Source: Octadecabacter dasysiphoniae
Lineage (GTDB): Bacteria; Pseudomonadota; Alphaproteobacteria; Rhodobacterales; Rhodobacteraceae
NCBI RefSeq assembly: GCF_021532615.1
Contig: NZ_JAKGAQ010000001.1
Location: forward strand, 1,116,001-1,180,000
Direction of reading: 5' to 3'
Length of the DNA stretch: 64,000 nucleotides
A model generated the notes under the pieces. That model saw nothing but the letters and a program-made list of their open reading frames with translations. It ran no database searches and was not told the DNA's origin. The translations under genes were made by a program, and so were the position numbers. This document shows positions 37,001 through 45,257 of the stretch, piece after piece (position 1 is the stretch's first letter; every line of letters begins with the position of its first letter).

Positions 37001-37459
37001 ATGAAATTAAGTACAAAAGGGCGCTACGCGATGGTCGCGCTGGCTGATATCGCGCTTCAGCCTGCCGGGACATTGGTGAGCCTTGGGGAATTGTCCAAGC
37101 GTCAGGACGTTTCGTTGCCCTATCTGGAGCAGTTGTTTGTGAAATTGCGCCGTGCCGAACTGGTTGAAAGTGTGCGCGGGCCTGGGGGTGGATACCGTTT
37201 GGCGAAAGCTGCGTCCGACATTCGCGTTGTCGAAATTCTGGCGGCGGTGGATGAGACGGTGAGCGCGATGCACACGGGCGCGGGTGCATCTGGTGGTGCA
37301 TCCGGATCGCGCGCGCAATCCATGACCAACCGGTTGTGGGAAGGCCTGAGTGCGCATGTTTACGTGTTTCTGCATCAGACGCGGTTGAGCGATGTTGTGG
37401 ACAACGGGCTTGCGCCATGTCCTGCGGTGCCAAGTCTGTTCGAGGTTGTGGACGAATGA
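37001..37459 (+). CDS. iscR: IscR-like Rrf2-family regulator lacking the usual cluster cysteines
   Basis: A 152-residue Fe-S-sensing repressor with the Rrf2 winged helix (residues 1-70: MKLSTKGRYAMVALADIAL, LPYLEQLFVKLRRAELVESVRGPGGGY). E. coli IscR binds [2Fe-2S] through three Cys near residues 92-104 and a His; here that stretch is Gly/Ser-rich with no Cys (residues 84-112). The only cysteine is Cys140 (LAPCPAVP). Rhodobacter IscR is known to be of this single-cysteine kind, so the departure is a lineage trait and not a frameshift. It heads the cysteine desulfurase-suf operon, with an ICE box and a possible IscR site upstream. GGGGGG eight to nine bases before the ATG gives the ribosome site. 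Confidence 0.93.
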   Translation: MKLSTKGRYAMVALADIALQPAGTLVSLGELSKRQDVSLPYLEQLFVKLRRAELVESVRGPGGGYRLAKAASDIRVVEILAAVDETVSAMHTGAGASGGASGSRAQSMTNRLWEGLSAHVYVFLHQTRLSDVVDNGLAPCPAVPSLFEVVDE

Positions 37460-37544
37460 TGCGATGGAATGATCTGGCGATCAGCGCCTGCGGCGCGCGT
37501 GGTTGCGCCTGCGGCGGGCGGGGGAGCGCGCTGGCGCGCGCAAA

Positions 37545-37606
37545 GAAAGAGGGGCGCTGCCCCGCCCTTCGGGCCCCCCAGAATATTTATGAAGCAAAGA
37601 TGAGGG
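37545..37606. repeat. G/C-rich double hairpin, REP-like extragenic repeat
   Basis: GGGGCGCTGCCCC (stem GGGGC/GCCCC) is directly followed by GCCCTTCGGGC and a conserved tail with AGAATATTTATGAAGCAAA. I recognise this combination (a GGGG/CCCC hairpin followed by an A/T-rich GA-TATTTTT-type tail) as a dispersed element in Rhodobacteraceae intergenic regions. It fills the 160 bases between iscR and the desulfurase gene, inside the operon, so it may set relative RNA levels. Confidence 0.55.
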
Positions 37607-37619
37607 CCGGCGGCGCGTG

Positions 37620-38705
37620 ATGAAACGGGTGTATCTGGATCACAATGCGACGGCGCCTTTGCGCACCGAGGCGCGCGAGGCGATGATCGCGGCGATGGAT
37701 ATCGTCGGCAATCCCAGTTCGGTGCACGGCGAAGGGCGCGCAGCGACGGCACTGGTGGAAAATGCACGGGCGCAGGTGGCTGTGGCTGTCGGGTGCAATC
37801 CGGCCGAAGTCGTGTTTACCAGTGGGGCCACGGAAGCGGCCAGTGTTCTGGCGACGCACAAGGACGGGCGGGACGTGTTGGTGGATGAAACCGCCCATGA
37901 TGCGCTGTGGGCCCATGATCACGCCGGGGCATGGATGGATCAACGCACCGGCCACCTGTTGGCGATGGGGCTGGCCAATTCCGAGACGGGGGTGATTACA
38001 CAACCACCAGAGAAAACAGCTGAGGGGTGGCCTGTACGCGATGCCGGATCCTTTGCGCATGCCGATGTGTTGTTGCTGGATATTACGCAGGCGGTCGGGC
38101 GCATTCCGTTTTCGTTCGCGTGGTCGGGTGCGGATTTGGCCGTGCTATCCGGGCACAAGTTTGGCGGACCCAAGGGGGTTGGTGCGCTGATCGTGCGTGA
38201 CAACTTTGACATTGGTCCGCTGAGCGTCGGGGGCGGGCAGGAAATGGGCCGCCGGTCGGGCACCGAAAACATCATCGGGATCGCAGGATTTGGTGCCGGC
38301 ATCGCGGCCGCCATGCGTGATCTTGAGGCCGGGGTTTGGGACCAAGTCGAGAAACTTAGAAATATTCTAGAAACTGGGGTTGAGGCTGCGTCAAAGGAGA
38401 CTATTTTAGTCGGGAAAGAGATGCAGCGGCTCGCGAACACGTCGTGTTTGTTAACGCCGGGCTGGAAGGGCGAAAGCCAAGTGATGGTGATGGATCTGGC
38501 GGGCTTTGCCATTTCAGCCGGATCAGCCTGTTCCAGCGGTAAAGTTAAGGCCAGCCGTGTGTTGCAGGCCATGGGATACAATGAGGCCGATGCGGCGAGC
38601 GCGATCCGCGTGTCGCTCGGGCCGCAGACAACTGAGACAGATGTGACACGGTTTGTGGACGTCTGGACTGACAAATTGAATAAGCACCGCTTTCGGGCGG
38701 CATGA
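37620..38705 (+). CDS. Group I cysteine desulfurase (IscS/NifS-like)
   Basis: A 361-residue PLP enzyme that takes sulfur from cysteine for cluster assembly. The PLP lysine is Lys180 (LSGHKFGGPKG), the catalytic Cys304 lies in SAGSACSSGKVKAS with a long mobile loop, the mark of group I. Opening motif VYLDHNATAPLRTEAREAM is typical. The start codon is ATG; the base triplet before it (GTG) has no advantage. Position between iscR and sufB repeats the usual roseobacter layout. A second, group II desulfurase (sufS) ends the same cluster. Near 38355-38400 the codons turn A/T-rich and include an ICE-like palindrome. Confidence 0.93.
   Translation: MKRVYLDHNATAPLRTEAREAMIAAMDIVGNPSSVHGEGRAATALVENARAQVAVAVGCNPAEVVFTSGATEAASVLATHKDGRDVLVDETAHDALWAHDHAGAWMDQRTGHLLAMGLANSETGVITQPPEKTAEGWPVRDAGSFAHADVLLLDITQAVGRIPFSFAWSGADLAVLSGHKFGGPKGVGALIVRDNFDIGPLSVGGGQEMGRRSGTENIIGIAGFGAGIAAAMRDLEAGVWDQVEKLRNILETGVEAASKETILVGKEMQRLANTSCLLTPGWKGESQVMVMDLAGFAISAGSACSSGKVKASRVLQAMGYNEADAASAIRVSLGPQTTETDVTRFVDVWTDKLNKHRFRAA
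38356..38370 (+). promoter_or_regulatory. ICE-like palindrome inside the cysteine desulfurase gene
   Basis: TTAGAA-ATA-TTCTAG repeats the Irr-box pattern of the upstream ICE site with one arm base changed and the same three-base spacer. It lies 353 bases before sufB. Internal promoter or roadblock is possible; a chance match in codons for residues L-R-N-I-L cannot be excluded. Confidence 0.35.
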
Positions 38706-38722
38706 TTTAGGGGCGCAAGCAG

Positions 38723-40246
38723 ATGGACACGATTGATCAGGTAGACGTCAAGGATGGTGTGGATCAGGAGACCGTTGAGGCGGTTCAGGCCCTGTCGGGC
38801 ACGTATAAGCACGGTTGGAACACAGATGTCGAAATGGAATATGCGCCGCTGGGTCTGACCGAGGACATCGTGCGTTTGATTTCGGCCAAGAACGAAGAGC
38901 CCCAATGGATGCTGGACTGGCGTCTTGAGGCCTATGCGCGTTGGGTGAAGATGGAAGAGCCCGAGTGGGCGATGGTCGATTACCCCAAGATCGATTTTCA
39001 GGACCAGTATTACTATGCGCGCCCCAAGTCGTTTGACGTAAAGCCAAAGTCCCTGGATGAGGTCGACCCCAAGTTGTTGGCCACTTATGAAAAGCTGGGT
39101 ATTCCGTTGAAGGAACAGGCGATTTTGGCCGGTGTCGAGGGTGCAGAGGAACTGACAGACGCGCCGCGCAAGGTGGCTGTGGATGCGGTGTTTGATTCTG
39201 TATCACTGGGTACGACGTTCAAGGATGAACTGGCGAAGGCCGGTGTGATTTTCTGTTCCATTTCTGAGGCGGTGAAAGACCACCCCGAGTTGGTGAAAAA
39301 GTACCTTGGCACTGTGATCCCTGCGACGGATAACTTTTATGCCTGCCTGAACGCGGCGGTGTTTTCGGACGGGTCGTTTGTTTATATCCCCAAGGGTGTG
39401 AAGTGCCCGATGGAGCTGTCGACTTATTTCCGCATCAATGCAGAGAACACGGGCCAGTTTGAGCGCACGTTGATCATCGCGGATGAGGGGTCCTATGTGT
39501 CCTATCTTGAAGGCTGCACTGCGCCCAAGCGGGATGTGGCGCAGCTACACGCGGCCTGTGTTGAGTTGATCCTGATGGACGATGCAGAGATCAAATATTC
39601 CACCGTGCAGAACTGGTTCCCCGGTGACGAGGACGGCAAGGGCGGCATCTATAACTTTGTGACCAAGCGGGCCGATTGCCGTGGGCACCGATCAAAGGTG
39701 ATGTGGACCCAAGTCGAAACCGGGTCTGCCGTGACGTGGAAATACCCGTCCTGCATTCTGCGCGGTGACGATTCACAGGGTGAGTTTTACTCCATCGCCA
39801 TTGCCAACAACATGCAGCAGGCCGACACGGGCACGAAGATGGTGCACTTGGGCAAGAACACCAAATCGCGGATTGTGTCCAAGGGGATTTCAGCGGGCAA
39901 GGCGCAGAACACCTATCGCGGGCTTGTGTCGATGCACCCGCGCGCGAAGGATTCACGAAATTATACCCAGTGCGATTCACTTTTGATTGGCGACAAGTGT
40001 GGGGCGCACACGGTGCCCTATATCGAGGTGAAGAATAACTCGAGCCGGGTAGAGCATGAGGCGACGACATCCAAGGTGGATGATGATCAATTGTTCTACT
40101 GCCGATCCCGCGGGATGGACGAGGAAGAGGCCGTAGCACTGGTCGTCAACGGGTTCTGTAAGGAAGTGCTGCAAGCGCTACCGATGGAGTTCGCGATGGA
40201 AGCACAGGCCTTGGTGGCGATCAGCCTTGAAGGGTCTGTTGGCTAA
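38723..40246 (+). CDS. sufB: Fe-S cluster scaffold protein SufB
   Basis: A 507-residue scaffold subunit of SufBC2D on which clusters form. Family motifs: [25 protein letters not shown] and [19 protein letters not shown], plus [23 protein letters not shown] and the Cys-containing [25 protein letters not shown] toward the C-terminus. Full length. GGGG eight bases upstream of the ATG. Its stop overlaps the start of the next gene by one base. Reads from a gene 17 bases after the desulfurase stop. Confidence 0.97.
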   Translation: MDTIDQVDVKDGVDQETVEAVQALSGTYKHGWNTDVEMEYAPLGLTEDIVRLISAKNEEPQWMLDWRLEAYARWVKMEEPEWAMVDYPKIDFQDQYYYARPKSFDVKPKSLDEVDPKLLATYEKLGIPLKEQAILAGVEGAEELTDAPRKVAVDAVFDSVSLGTTFKDELAKAGVIFCSISEAVKDHPELVKKYLGTVIPATDNFYACLNAAVFSDGSFVYIPKGVKCPMELSTYFRINAENTGQFERTLIIADEGSYVSYLEGCTAPKRDVAQLHAACVELILMDDAEIKYSTVQNWFPGDEDGKGGIYNFVTKRADCRGHRSKVMWTQVETGSAVTWKYPSCILRGDDSQGEFYSIAIANNMQQADTGTKMVHLGKNTKSRIVSKGISAGKAQNTYRGLVSMHPRAKDSRNYTQCDSLLIGDKCGAHTVPYIEVKNNSSRVEHEATTSKVDDDQLFYCRSRGMDEEEAVALVVNGFCKEVLQALPMEFAMEAQALVAISLEGSVG

Positions 40247-40521
40247 TGAACGTCCGGCGTGAAGATAAGATCGGGATTGGCTGCGCCTTTGCGGGCGCGG
40301 CGCTGGGCGCTTTTGTGGCGGCTCCGATGTTTGGTGGCACGCCTGCGGTCTTTACAGCGATTGGTGTCGGTTTGGGCTGGAGCCTGTCCAAGGTTATTAT
40401 CGGCCATCTTGACCACGCCGAGAAATCCAAAAGCGAAGATGATGCACGTACGGACAAAGCAAAAAACGACGCAGAGTTTGCCCGCGCGCTGTTTGGCGAC
40501 GACGAGCTTGATCGCAAATGA
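40246..40521 (+). CDS. Small membrane protein in the suf cluster
   Basis: A 91-residue protein with two hydrophobic segments (about 11-45, IGCAFAGAALGAFVAAP and TAIGVGLGWSLSKVIIG) and a charged tail (EKSKSEDDARTDKAKND). It starts in the last base of the sufB stop (TAATG) and overlaps the next gene by ATGA, so it is translated in step with both. Function unknown; possibly specific to roseobacter suf operons. Confidence 0.75.
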   Translation: MNVRREDKIGIGCAFAGAALGAFVAAPMFGGTPAVFTAIGVGLGWSLSKVIIGHLDHAEKSKSEDDARTDKAKNDAEFARALFGDDELDRK

Positions 40522-41333
40522 CCTATAAATCCCCCCTGCGCCTGTTCTGGTACAACAAGGAACAAAACTTCGGTGATGCGATCAGCCAGACGGTTGTGGC
40601 GCATGTCGCCGGGCGTGAGGTCGTGTGGGCGGGGCATCATAAGTGCGAGATGTACGCGCTGGGCTCGCTGATGAAGATGGTCAAGAACAACCAGAAAGAG
40701 CCGCGCGAGAAGGGCGGTAAGCCGTTCATCTGGGGCACGGGCGCGATGTCGGGGCTGTCTGATCTGAAGTTTATGAAGAATGTTCGTGTGGCACTGTTGC
40801 GCGGGCCGATTACAGCCGCCTTGATGCAGCGCGATGATCGTTTGTTTGGGGACACGGGGTTGCTGATCGCCGATGCACTAGGAGAGCGGCCAGAACGCGA
40901 TGACGTTGTCGGCCTGATCCCGCATATGCATTTCGCTGACGATCCCAAGTTCGCCAAGATCGCCGCCGACAACCCGCGCATCAAATTGATCGATGTGCGC
41001 AACCCTGATGCCCATGCCGTTGTGCGTGAAATTGCGTCGTGTTCCCACATCATCAGCCAGTCTTTGCACGGGCTGGTGACAGCGGACGCCTACGGTATTC
41101 CCAACACCTGGCTGGACCCGCAGGGCATCCACGGCGGCGCGATGCTGAAATTCTTTGATTACGCCGCTGGCATCGGCCGCGCGCTGGGCATGCCGATTGA
41201 GGCACGCGAAATCGAAAGCGTTGCCGCAGATGCCCATACGGGCGCGCTGCCCTACGCAGACGGGATCGCCACAGCCCAAGAAGCGTTATACGCAAGCTTT
41301 CCAAACGGATTGAAACAGCAGGTGGCCGCGTGA
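40518..41333 (+). CDS. Polysaccharide pyruvyl transferase-family protein
   Basis: A 271-residue cytoplasmic protein of the pyruvyl transferase family that decorates glycans with ketal pyruvate. Seen are NFGDAISQTVVAHVAG at 17-32, IWGTGAMSGLSDL, RGPITAALMQ, FGDTGLLIADAL, and the late SQSLHGLVTADAYGIP that holds the active-site His. It overlaps the preceding small gene by ATGA. A glycan-modifying gene within the suf cluster is not functionally explained by the neighbours; co-transcription could simply reflect insertion at this place in the lineage. Confidence 0.85.
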   Translation: MTYKSPLRLFWYNKEQNFGDAISQTVVAHVAGREVVWAGHHKCEMYALGSLMKMVKNNQKEPREKGGKPFIWGTGAMSGLSDLKFMKNVRVALLRGPITAALMQRDDRLFGDTGLLIADALGERPERDDVVGLIPHMHFADDPKFAKIAADNPRIKLIDVRNPDAHAVVREIASCSHIISQSLHGLVTADAYGIPNTWLDPQGIHGGAMLKFFDYAAGIGRALGMPIEAREIESVAADAHTGALPYADGIATAQEALYASFPNGLKQQVAA

Positions 41334-41477
41334 CAATGACGTGCCAACTGACCACTGCGACGGCTGAAAAAGTACGTCCGCTTTGCCACAATCGCCGCGG
41401 TGCTGCCCGCCCTTTGCCCTATTTCGGCCTCAGGTCCCTCGTAGATGTTAACGAGGAATTTAGAGGAATCGAACGTC

Positions 41478-42005
41478 ATGGCCGTCAGCACAACGACATT
41501 TGCGCAACGTATGGACAAGATCAATTCGGGGAAAACCACGTCTTGGACTGTTCCGGGGCAGGGTTTGGCCGATTTTCGCGACGAGCGCAGCTTTCTTCGG
41601 AAATCGCCGATCAAGATGATGAAGAAATCCACGCAAAAGAAACGCAACCCGTTGATGTATGTGGCGGCTTTGGCCGTGGGCGCCGTCAGCGTGATCGCAG
41701 CGCGTTGGATCGATTTTACCTATCTGGACACCGCGATGGCATTTGCCGCCGACAAAGGGCTGGATGCCGCATCGATCATCGGCAACGTGCCAACGTCGCT
41801 GTCTTTGGCGGTGATCATCAGCATCGTGGCGATGTTTGTTCTGGGGCTTCGGTCCAAACAGACCGTGCCGTTGCAGGCGACAGGATTTCTGGGCGCGTTG
41901 TTCTTCGAGGCCGATCTGGTGGCGCTTGCGCCCGAGGTTTACGCCCAGTTCTATCCGCCGTCCTGGATTGCCGACATGATGGCAAGCGCGAGCTTGCTGA
42001 CCTAA
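41478..42005 (+). CDS. Membrane protein of unknown function in the suf cluster
   Basis: A 175-residue protein with a basic N-terminal tail (about 1-55, KMMKKSTQKKRNP) and three hydrophobic segments (about 58-80, 100-125, 130-150). GAGGA lies ten bases before this ATG; the in-frame ATG 33 bases upstream is a weaker alternative. No family recognised. The 144-base gap after the pyruvyl transferase gene holds no obvious hairpin. The gene is followed by sufC after 78 bases. Confidence 0.7.
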   Translation: MAVSTTTFAQRMDKINSGKTTSWTVPGQGLADFRDERSFLRKSPIKMMKKSTQKKRNPLMYVAALAVGAVSVIAARWIDFTYLDTAMAFAADKGLDAASIIGNVPTSLSLAVIISIVAMFVLGLRSKQTVPLQATGFLGALFFEADLVALAPEVYAQFYPPSWIADMMASASLLT

Positions 42006-42083
42006 CCCATACCGCTACAATTGAAAATCTGCCGAGGGCCGCATCCGTGCGTGCCCTCTGCTTGTGCTTGGAAAGAAGATAAA

Positions 42084-42839
42084 ATGCTGGAAATCAAAGA
42101 CCTACACGTCAAACTTGAAGAAGAAGACAAGCAAATCCTGAAGGGTGTGAACCTGACAGTGGAGCCGGGCAAAGTGCACGCGATCATGGGGCCGAACGGA
42201 TCGGGTAAATCGACGTTGTCTTATGTGTTGTCAGGTAAGGGCGGCTATGAGGTGACGGGCGGATCAGCGTTGCTTGAGGGCGAAGAGTTGCTGGATATGG
42301 AGGCCGAAGAACGCGCCGCCGCTGGCCTGTTCTTGGCATTCCAGTACCCTGTCGAAATCCCCGGCGTGGGCAACATGACGTTCTTGCGCACAGCTGTGAA
42401 CGCACAGCGCAAGGCGCGCGGCGAAGACGAAATGTCAGCTGGTGAGTTCCTCAAGGTGATCCGCGCGAAGGCGAAGACGCTGAAGATTGACGCGGATATG
42501 TTGAAGCGCCCTGTGAATGTCGGCTTTTCGGGCGGTGAGAAGAAGCGCAACGAAATCCTGCAAATGGCTATGCTTGAACCGAAAATGTGCATCCTTGATG
42601 AAACAGATTCCGGTCTGGATGTTGATGCGATGAAACTGGTGTCCGAGGGCGTGAACGCGCTGCGCGACGAAGGCCGTGGTTTCCTGGTTATCACGCATTA
42701 TCAACGCCTTCTGGATCATATCAAGCCGGACGTTGTACACATTATGGCCGATGGTCGTATCGTGAAAACCGGTGGGCCCGAGCTTGCGATTGAAGTCGAA
42801 AACAACGGTTATGCCGACATTCTGGCAGAGGTGGCTTAA
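42084..42839 (+). CDS. sufC: Fe-S assembly ATPase SufC
   Basis: A 251-residue ABC-type ATPase that drives the SufBC2D scaffold. Walker A IMGPNGSGKSTLSY, Q-loop FLAFQYPVEIPGVG, signature SGGEKKRNE and Walker B MCILDETDSGLD are the family versions (the signature is SGGEKKR as in SufC, and DETDSGLD not DEPTSGLD). GGAAAGAAG precedes the ATG; longer frames are unsupported. Ends two bases before sufD. Confidence 0.97.
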   Translation: MLEIKDLHVKLEEEDKQILKGVNLTVEPGKVHAIMGPNGSGKSTLSYVLSGKGGYEVTGGSALLEGEELLDMEAEERAAAGLFLAFQYPVEIPGVGNMTFLRTAVNAQRKARGEDEMSAGEFLKVIRAKAKTLKIDADMLKRPVNVGFSGGEKKRNEILQMAMLEPKMCILDETDSGLDVDAMKLVSEGVNALRDEGRGFLVITHYQRLLDHIKPDVVHIMADGRIVKTGGPELAIEVENNGYADILAEVA

Positions 42840-42841
42840 GC

Positions 42842-44131
42842 ATGGCGAAACGCAAACCTAACCCGGATGTCGTGGCCGCGCGGCTGGCTGATTTGACGAT
42901 GCCTGAAGGGTCCGCTTGGGCGCTTGGCGCGCGCCAGTCCGCCCGTGCGCGACTGGAACAGATGGGCCTGCCTGAACGTCGTGATGAATACTGGAAATTC
43001 ACACGTCCCGACACGCTGGTGCAGGCCGATGCGCCGACGGCCGCGCTGTTTCACAATGACGAAGGCCCGCTTTGGGACGACATGGATCGTCTGAAGGTCG
43101 TGTTTGTCGACGGTGTCTTTGATGCCGATGCGTCTGATGATCTGTCCCAAGAGGGGCTTGAGATTGAGCGGTTGGGCGATGCGACGTCCAAGGACATTCA
43201 CTGGGCCAAAGACATCTACGGGGTTCTGGAAACCCGTGGACAGACGGCGGTTGATCGCCCCTTGGCGGCCCTGAACACTGCGTTTGCGACCGATGGTATC
43301 GTGATCCGTGTGACGGGGAAGGTCAGCAAACCTGTGAATCTGATTTACCTTCATAAATCAGAGACTTCCGATGTGATCCTGCATCACTGCATCAAGATTG
43401 AAGAAGGGGCTGAAATGACCCTTTTGGAGACCGGTCCGGCGGCGGCGCGGTTCAATAAAGTCTTGGAAGTTGAAATCGCGGACAAGGCGGCGTTTCACCA
43501 TGTGCGGGTGCAGGGGCGTGATCACGAACGCCGCGCTGTGACCGGCATTTTCACGCGGTTGGGGACTGAATCCACGTTCAAATCCTTTACGCTGACGATG
43601 AATGGTGTGCTGACACGCAACGAATGCGTGATTGAGCTGACGGGCGATGATGCCAACGCGACCGTTGCGGGTGCTTGCGTCGGGGACGGCGATGATTTCC
43701 ATCATGATGATACGGTGTTCATCACCCATGATGCCGTGAATTGCGAAAGCCGTCAGGTGTTCAAGAAGGTGCTGCGCAACGGTGCGACGGGCGTGTTTCA
43801 GGGCAAAATTTTGGTCAAGAAAGACGCGCAAAAGACTGATGGTTACCAGATCAGTCAGGCGCTTTTGTTGGATGACGACAGCCAGTTCCTCGCCAAGCCC
43901 GAGCTTGAGATTTACGCCGATGACGTCGCCTGTTCGCACGGATCAACGACCGGTGCGATTGATGAAACGGCCTTGTTTTACTTACAATCGCGCGGTGTTC
44001 CAAAGGCAGAGGCGACAGATTTGCTGGTCTTGGCGTTTCTGGCCGAAGCCTTGGAAGAGATCGACAACGAAACGCTGGCTGAAGGGATGTACGAGCGTCT
44101 TGAAGGTTGGCTTGCGCGTCGCGCCAGCTGA
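42842..44131 (+). CDS. sufD: Fe-S scaffold subunit SufD
   Basis: A 429-residue paralogue of SufB that completes the scaffold and helps take up iron. The N-terminal part (LPERRDEYWKFTRPDTL) and the late beta-helix motifs (FQGKILVKKDAQKTDGYQ, LLLDDDSQFLAKPELEIYADDVACSHGSTTG) are typical, including the VACSHG segment with Cys and His toward the C-terminus that pairs with SufB. Starts two bases after sufC. Its stop overlaps the next start by one base. Confidence 0.95.
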   Translation: MAKRKPNPDVVAARLADLTMPEGSAWALGARQSARARLEQMGLPERRDEYWKFTRPDTLVQADAPTAALFHNDEGPLWDDMDRLKVVFVDGVFDADASDDLSQEGLEIERLGDATSKDIHWAKDIYGVLETRGQTAVDRPLAALNTAFATDGIVIRVTGKVSKPVNLIYLHKSETSDVILHHCIKIEEGAEMTLLETGPAAARFNKVLEVEIADKAAFHHVRVQGRDHERRAVTGIFTRLGTESTFKSFTLTMNGVLTRNECVIELTGDDANATVAGACVGDGDDFHHDDTVFITHDAVNCESRQVFKKVLRNGATGVFQGKILVKKDAQKTDGYQISQALLLDDDSQFLAKPELEIYADDVACSHGSTTGAIDETALFYLQSRGVPKAEATDLLVLAFLAEALEEIDNETLAEGMYERLEGWLARRAS

Positions 44132-44616
44132 TGCCTGTCAGCCGTGATATTGCCCAAATGTACCGCCGTCCGCGCGCGGTGGTGCGCAGCCTGTATGCCA
44201 TGGGCGCACGCGAAGACCGTGCGATTGCCTGGCTGATGATCGGCTGCTTTTTGGTGTTCATATCGCGGCTTCCAGCGCTTCAGCGCGGGGCGGTTAACGG
44301 CGGGTCGAATTTTCAGCAAGACACGATATATGCGTTCTTTGCGTTGCTGATGATCGCGCCTTTGCTGTTTTATCTGCTGGCATTTGTGCTGTTCGGTGTG
44401 ACCAAGGTTTTGCGCCCTGCGGCGACATCTTATGGGGCGCGTTTGGCGGTGTTCTGGGGCTGGCTTTCGGCGACGCCGGTTGCATTGTTTTACGGGCTTT
44501 TGGTTGGGTTTAACGGGCTGGATCATCCGGGCACCATTTTGATTGGTGCGCTGTGGTTGGCTGTGCTTTTGTGGTTTTGGATCAGCGGCTTGGCTGAAAC
44601 ATCTAAGGTGGAATGA
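44131..44616 (+). CDS. Membrane protein in the suf cluster (Yip1-like neighbour, first of pair)
   Basis: A 161-residue protein with four hydrophobic helices (about 30-47, 64-90, 108-130, 140-153) and a short basic N-terminus (YRRPRAVVRSLYAMGAREDR). The ATG shares its first base with the sufD stop (TGATG), and the gene ends in an ATGA overlap with the Yip1-type gene. The two may be membrane partners. No motif identifies a function. Confidence 0.7.
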   Translation: MPVSRDIAQMYRRPRAVVRSLYAMGAREDRAIAWLMIGCFLVFISRLPALQRGAVNGGSNFQQDTIYAFFALLMIAPLLFYLLAFVLFGVTKVLRPAATSYGARLAVFWGWLSATPVALFYGLLVGFNGLDHPGTILIGALWLAVLLWFWISGLAETSKVE

Positions 44617-45257
44617 TGGACCTGACGGTAGGATCTTTGTGGGAATGGACCAAGTTGTTCGTGCGTGATCCGCGCACAGCAGCGCAGATGGTGAAGGCGG
44701 CGAAATTGCCGCTTGAGGTGTCGATCCTGATGATCGTTGTGGCGGGCGTTGTTTCAACGGTCGTGTCGGGGATTTATGACATCTTGATCGGGTCGCCGGA
44801 CATCATTTTCCCGCTGTCTGAAACAGAGGTCATCGTGTTTGAACGCACAGGCCCGATCACCCAAGGAATATTTGCGGTCATCACTGGCGTGGGGCTGGGG
44901 TATTCCATTTCGCAGGTGGGGCGTCGCATGGGCGGCACGGGCAGTGTGGCTGAAATCATGTCGATCACGGCGGTTTTGCAACTGGTGCTGACGGTCATCG
45001 TTGTGGGGCAGTTCTTGTTCGGGCTGACGCTGCCGTTGGTCGGGTTCGTTCTGATGATGCTGGGTGTTTATGTGTTTATCCGTGGGCTGGGCCATGCGGT
45101 GAATGTCGGCCATGACTTTGATAACATGGGTAAATCGGCGTGGGTGACATTTGTGTCGTTCATGGCGCTTGTGGCGGTCGTGTTCGCGGCCTCTGCCGTG
45201 TTCGGGGTCGGCCCGAATGGCCAGATTGTGCCGATGCCTTTGGGGGAAACACTATGA
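44613..45257 (+). CDS. Yip1-domain membrane protein in the suf cluster
   Basis: A 214-residue protein with five hydrophobic helices from about residue 35; the hydrophilic N-terminus (SLWEWTKLFVRDPRTAAQMVK) and the TM pattern resemble bacterial Yip1-domain proteins. Double ATG at the start (44613 or 44616). Overlaps the previous gene and sufS by ATGA at both ends, so the five-base couplings from sufD through sufS run as a translational chain. Role in Fe-S assembly not shown. Confidence 0.72.
   Translation: MMDLTVGSLWEWTKLFVRDPRTAAQMVKAAKLPLEVSILMIVVAGVVSTVVSGIYDILIGSPDIIFPLSETEVIVFERTGPITQGIFAVITGVGLGYSISQVGRRMGGTGSVAEIMSITAVLQLVLTVIVVGQFLFGLTLPLVGFVLMMLGVYVFIRGLGHAVNVGHDFDNMGKSAWVTFVSFMALVAVVFAASAVFGVGPNGQIVPMPLGETL

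Noticed and set aside
37459..37620. 53-codon frame starting in the iscR stop (TGATG)
   Set aside because: It is read straight through the GC-hairpin repeat, so it is probably repeat sequence rather than a gene.
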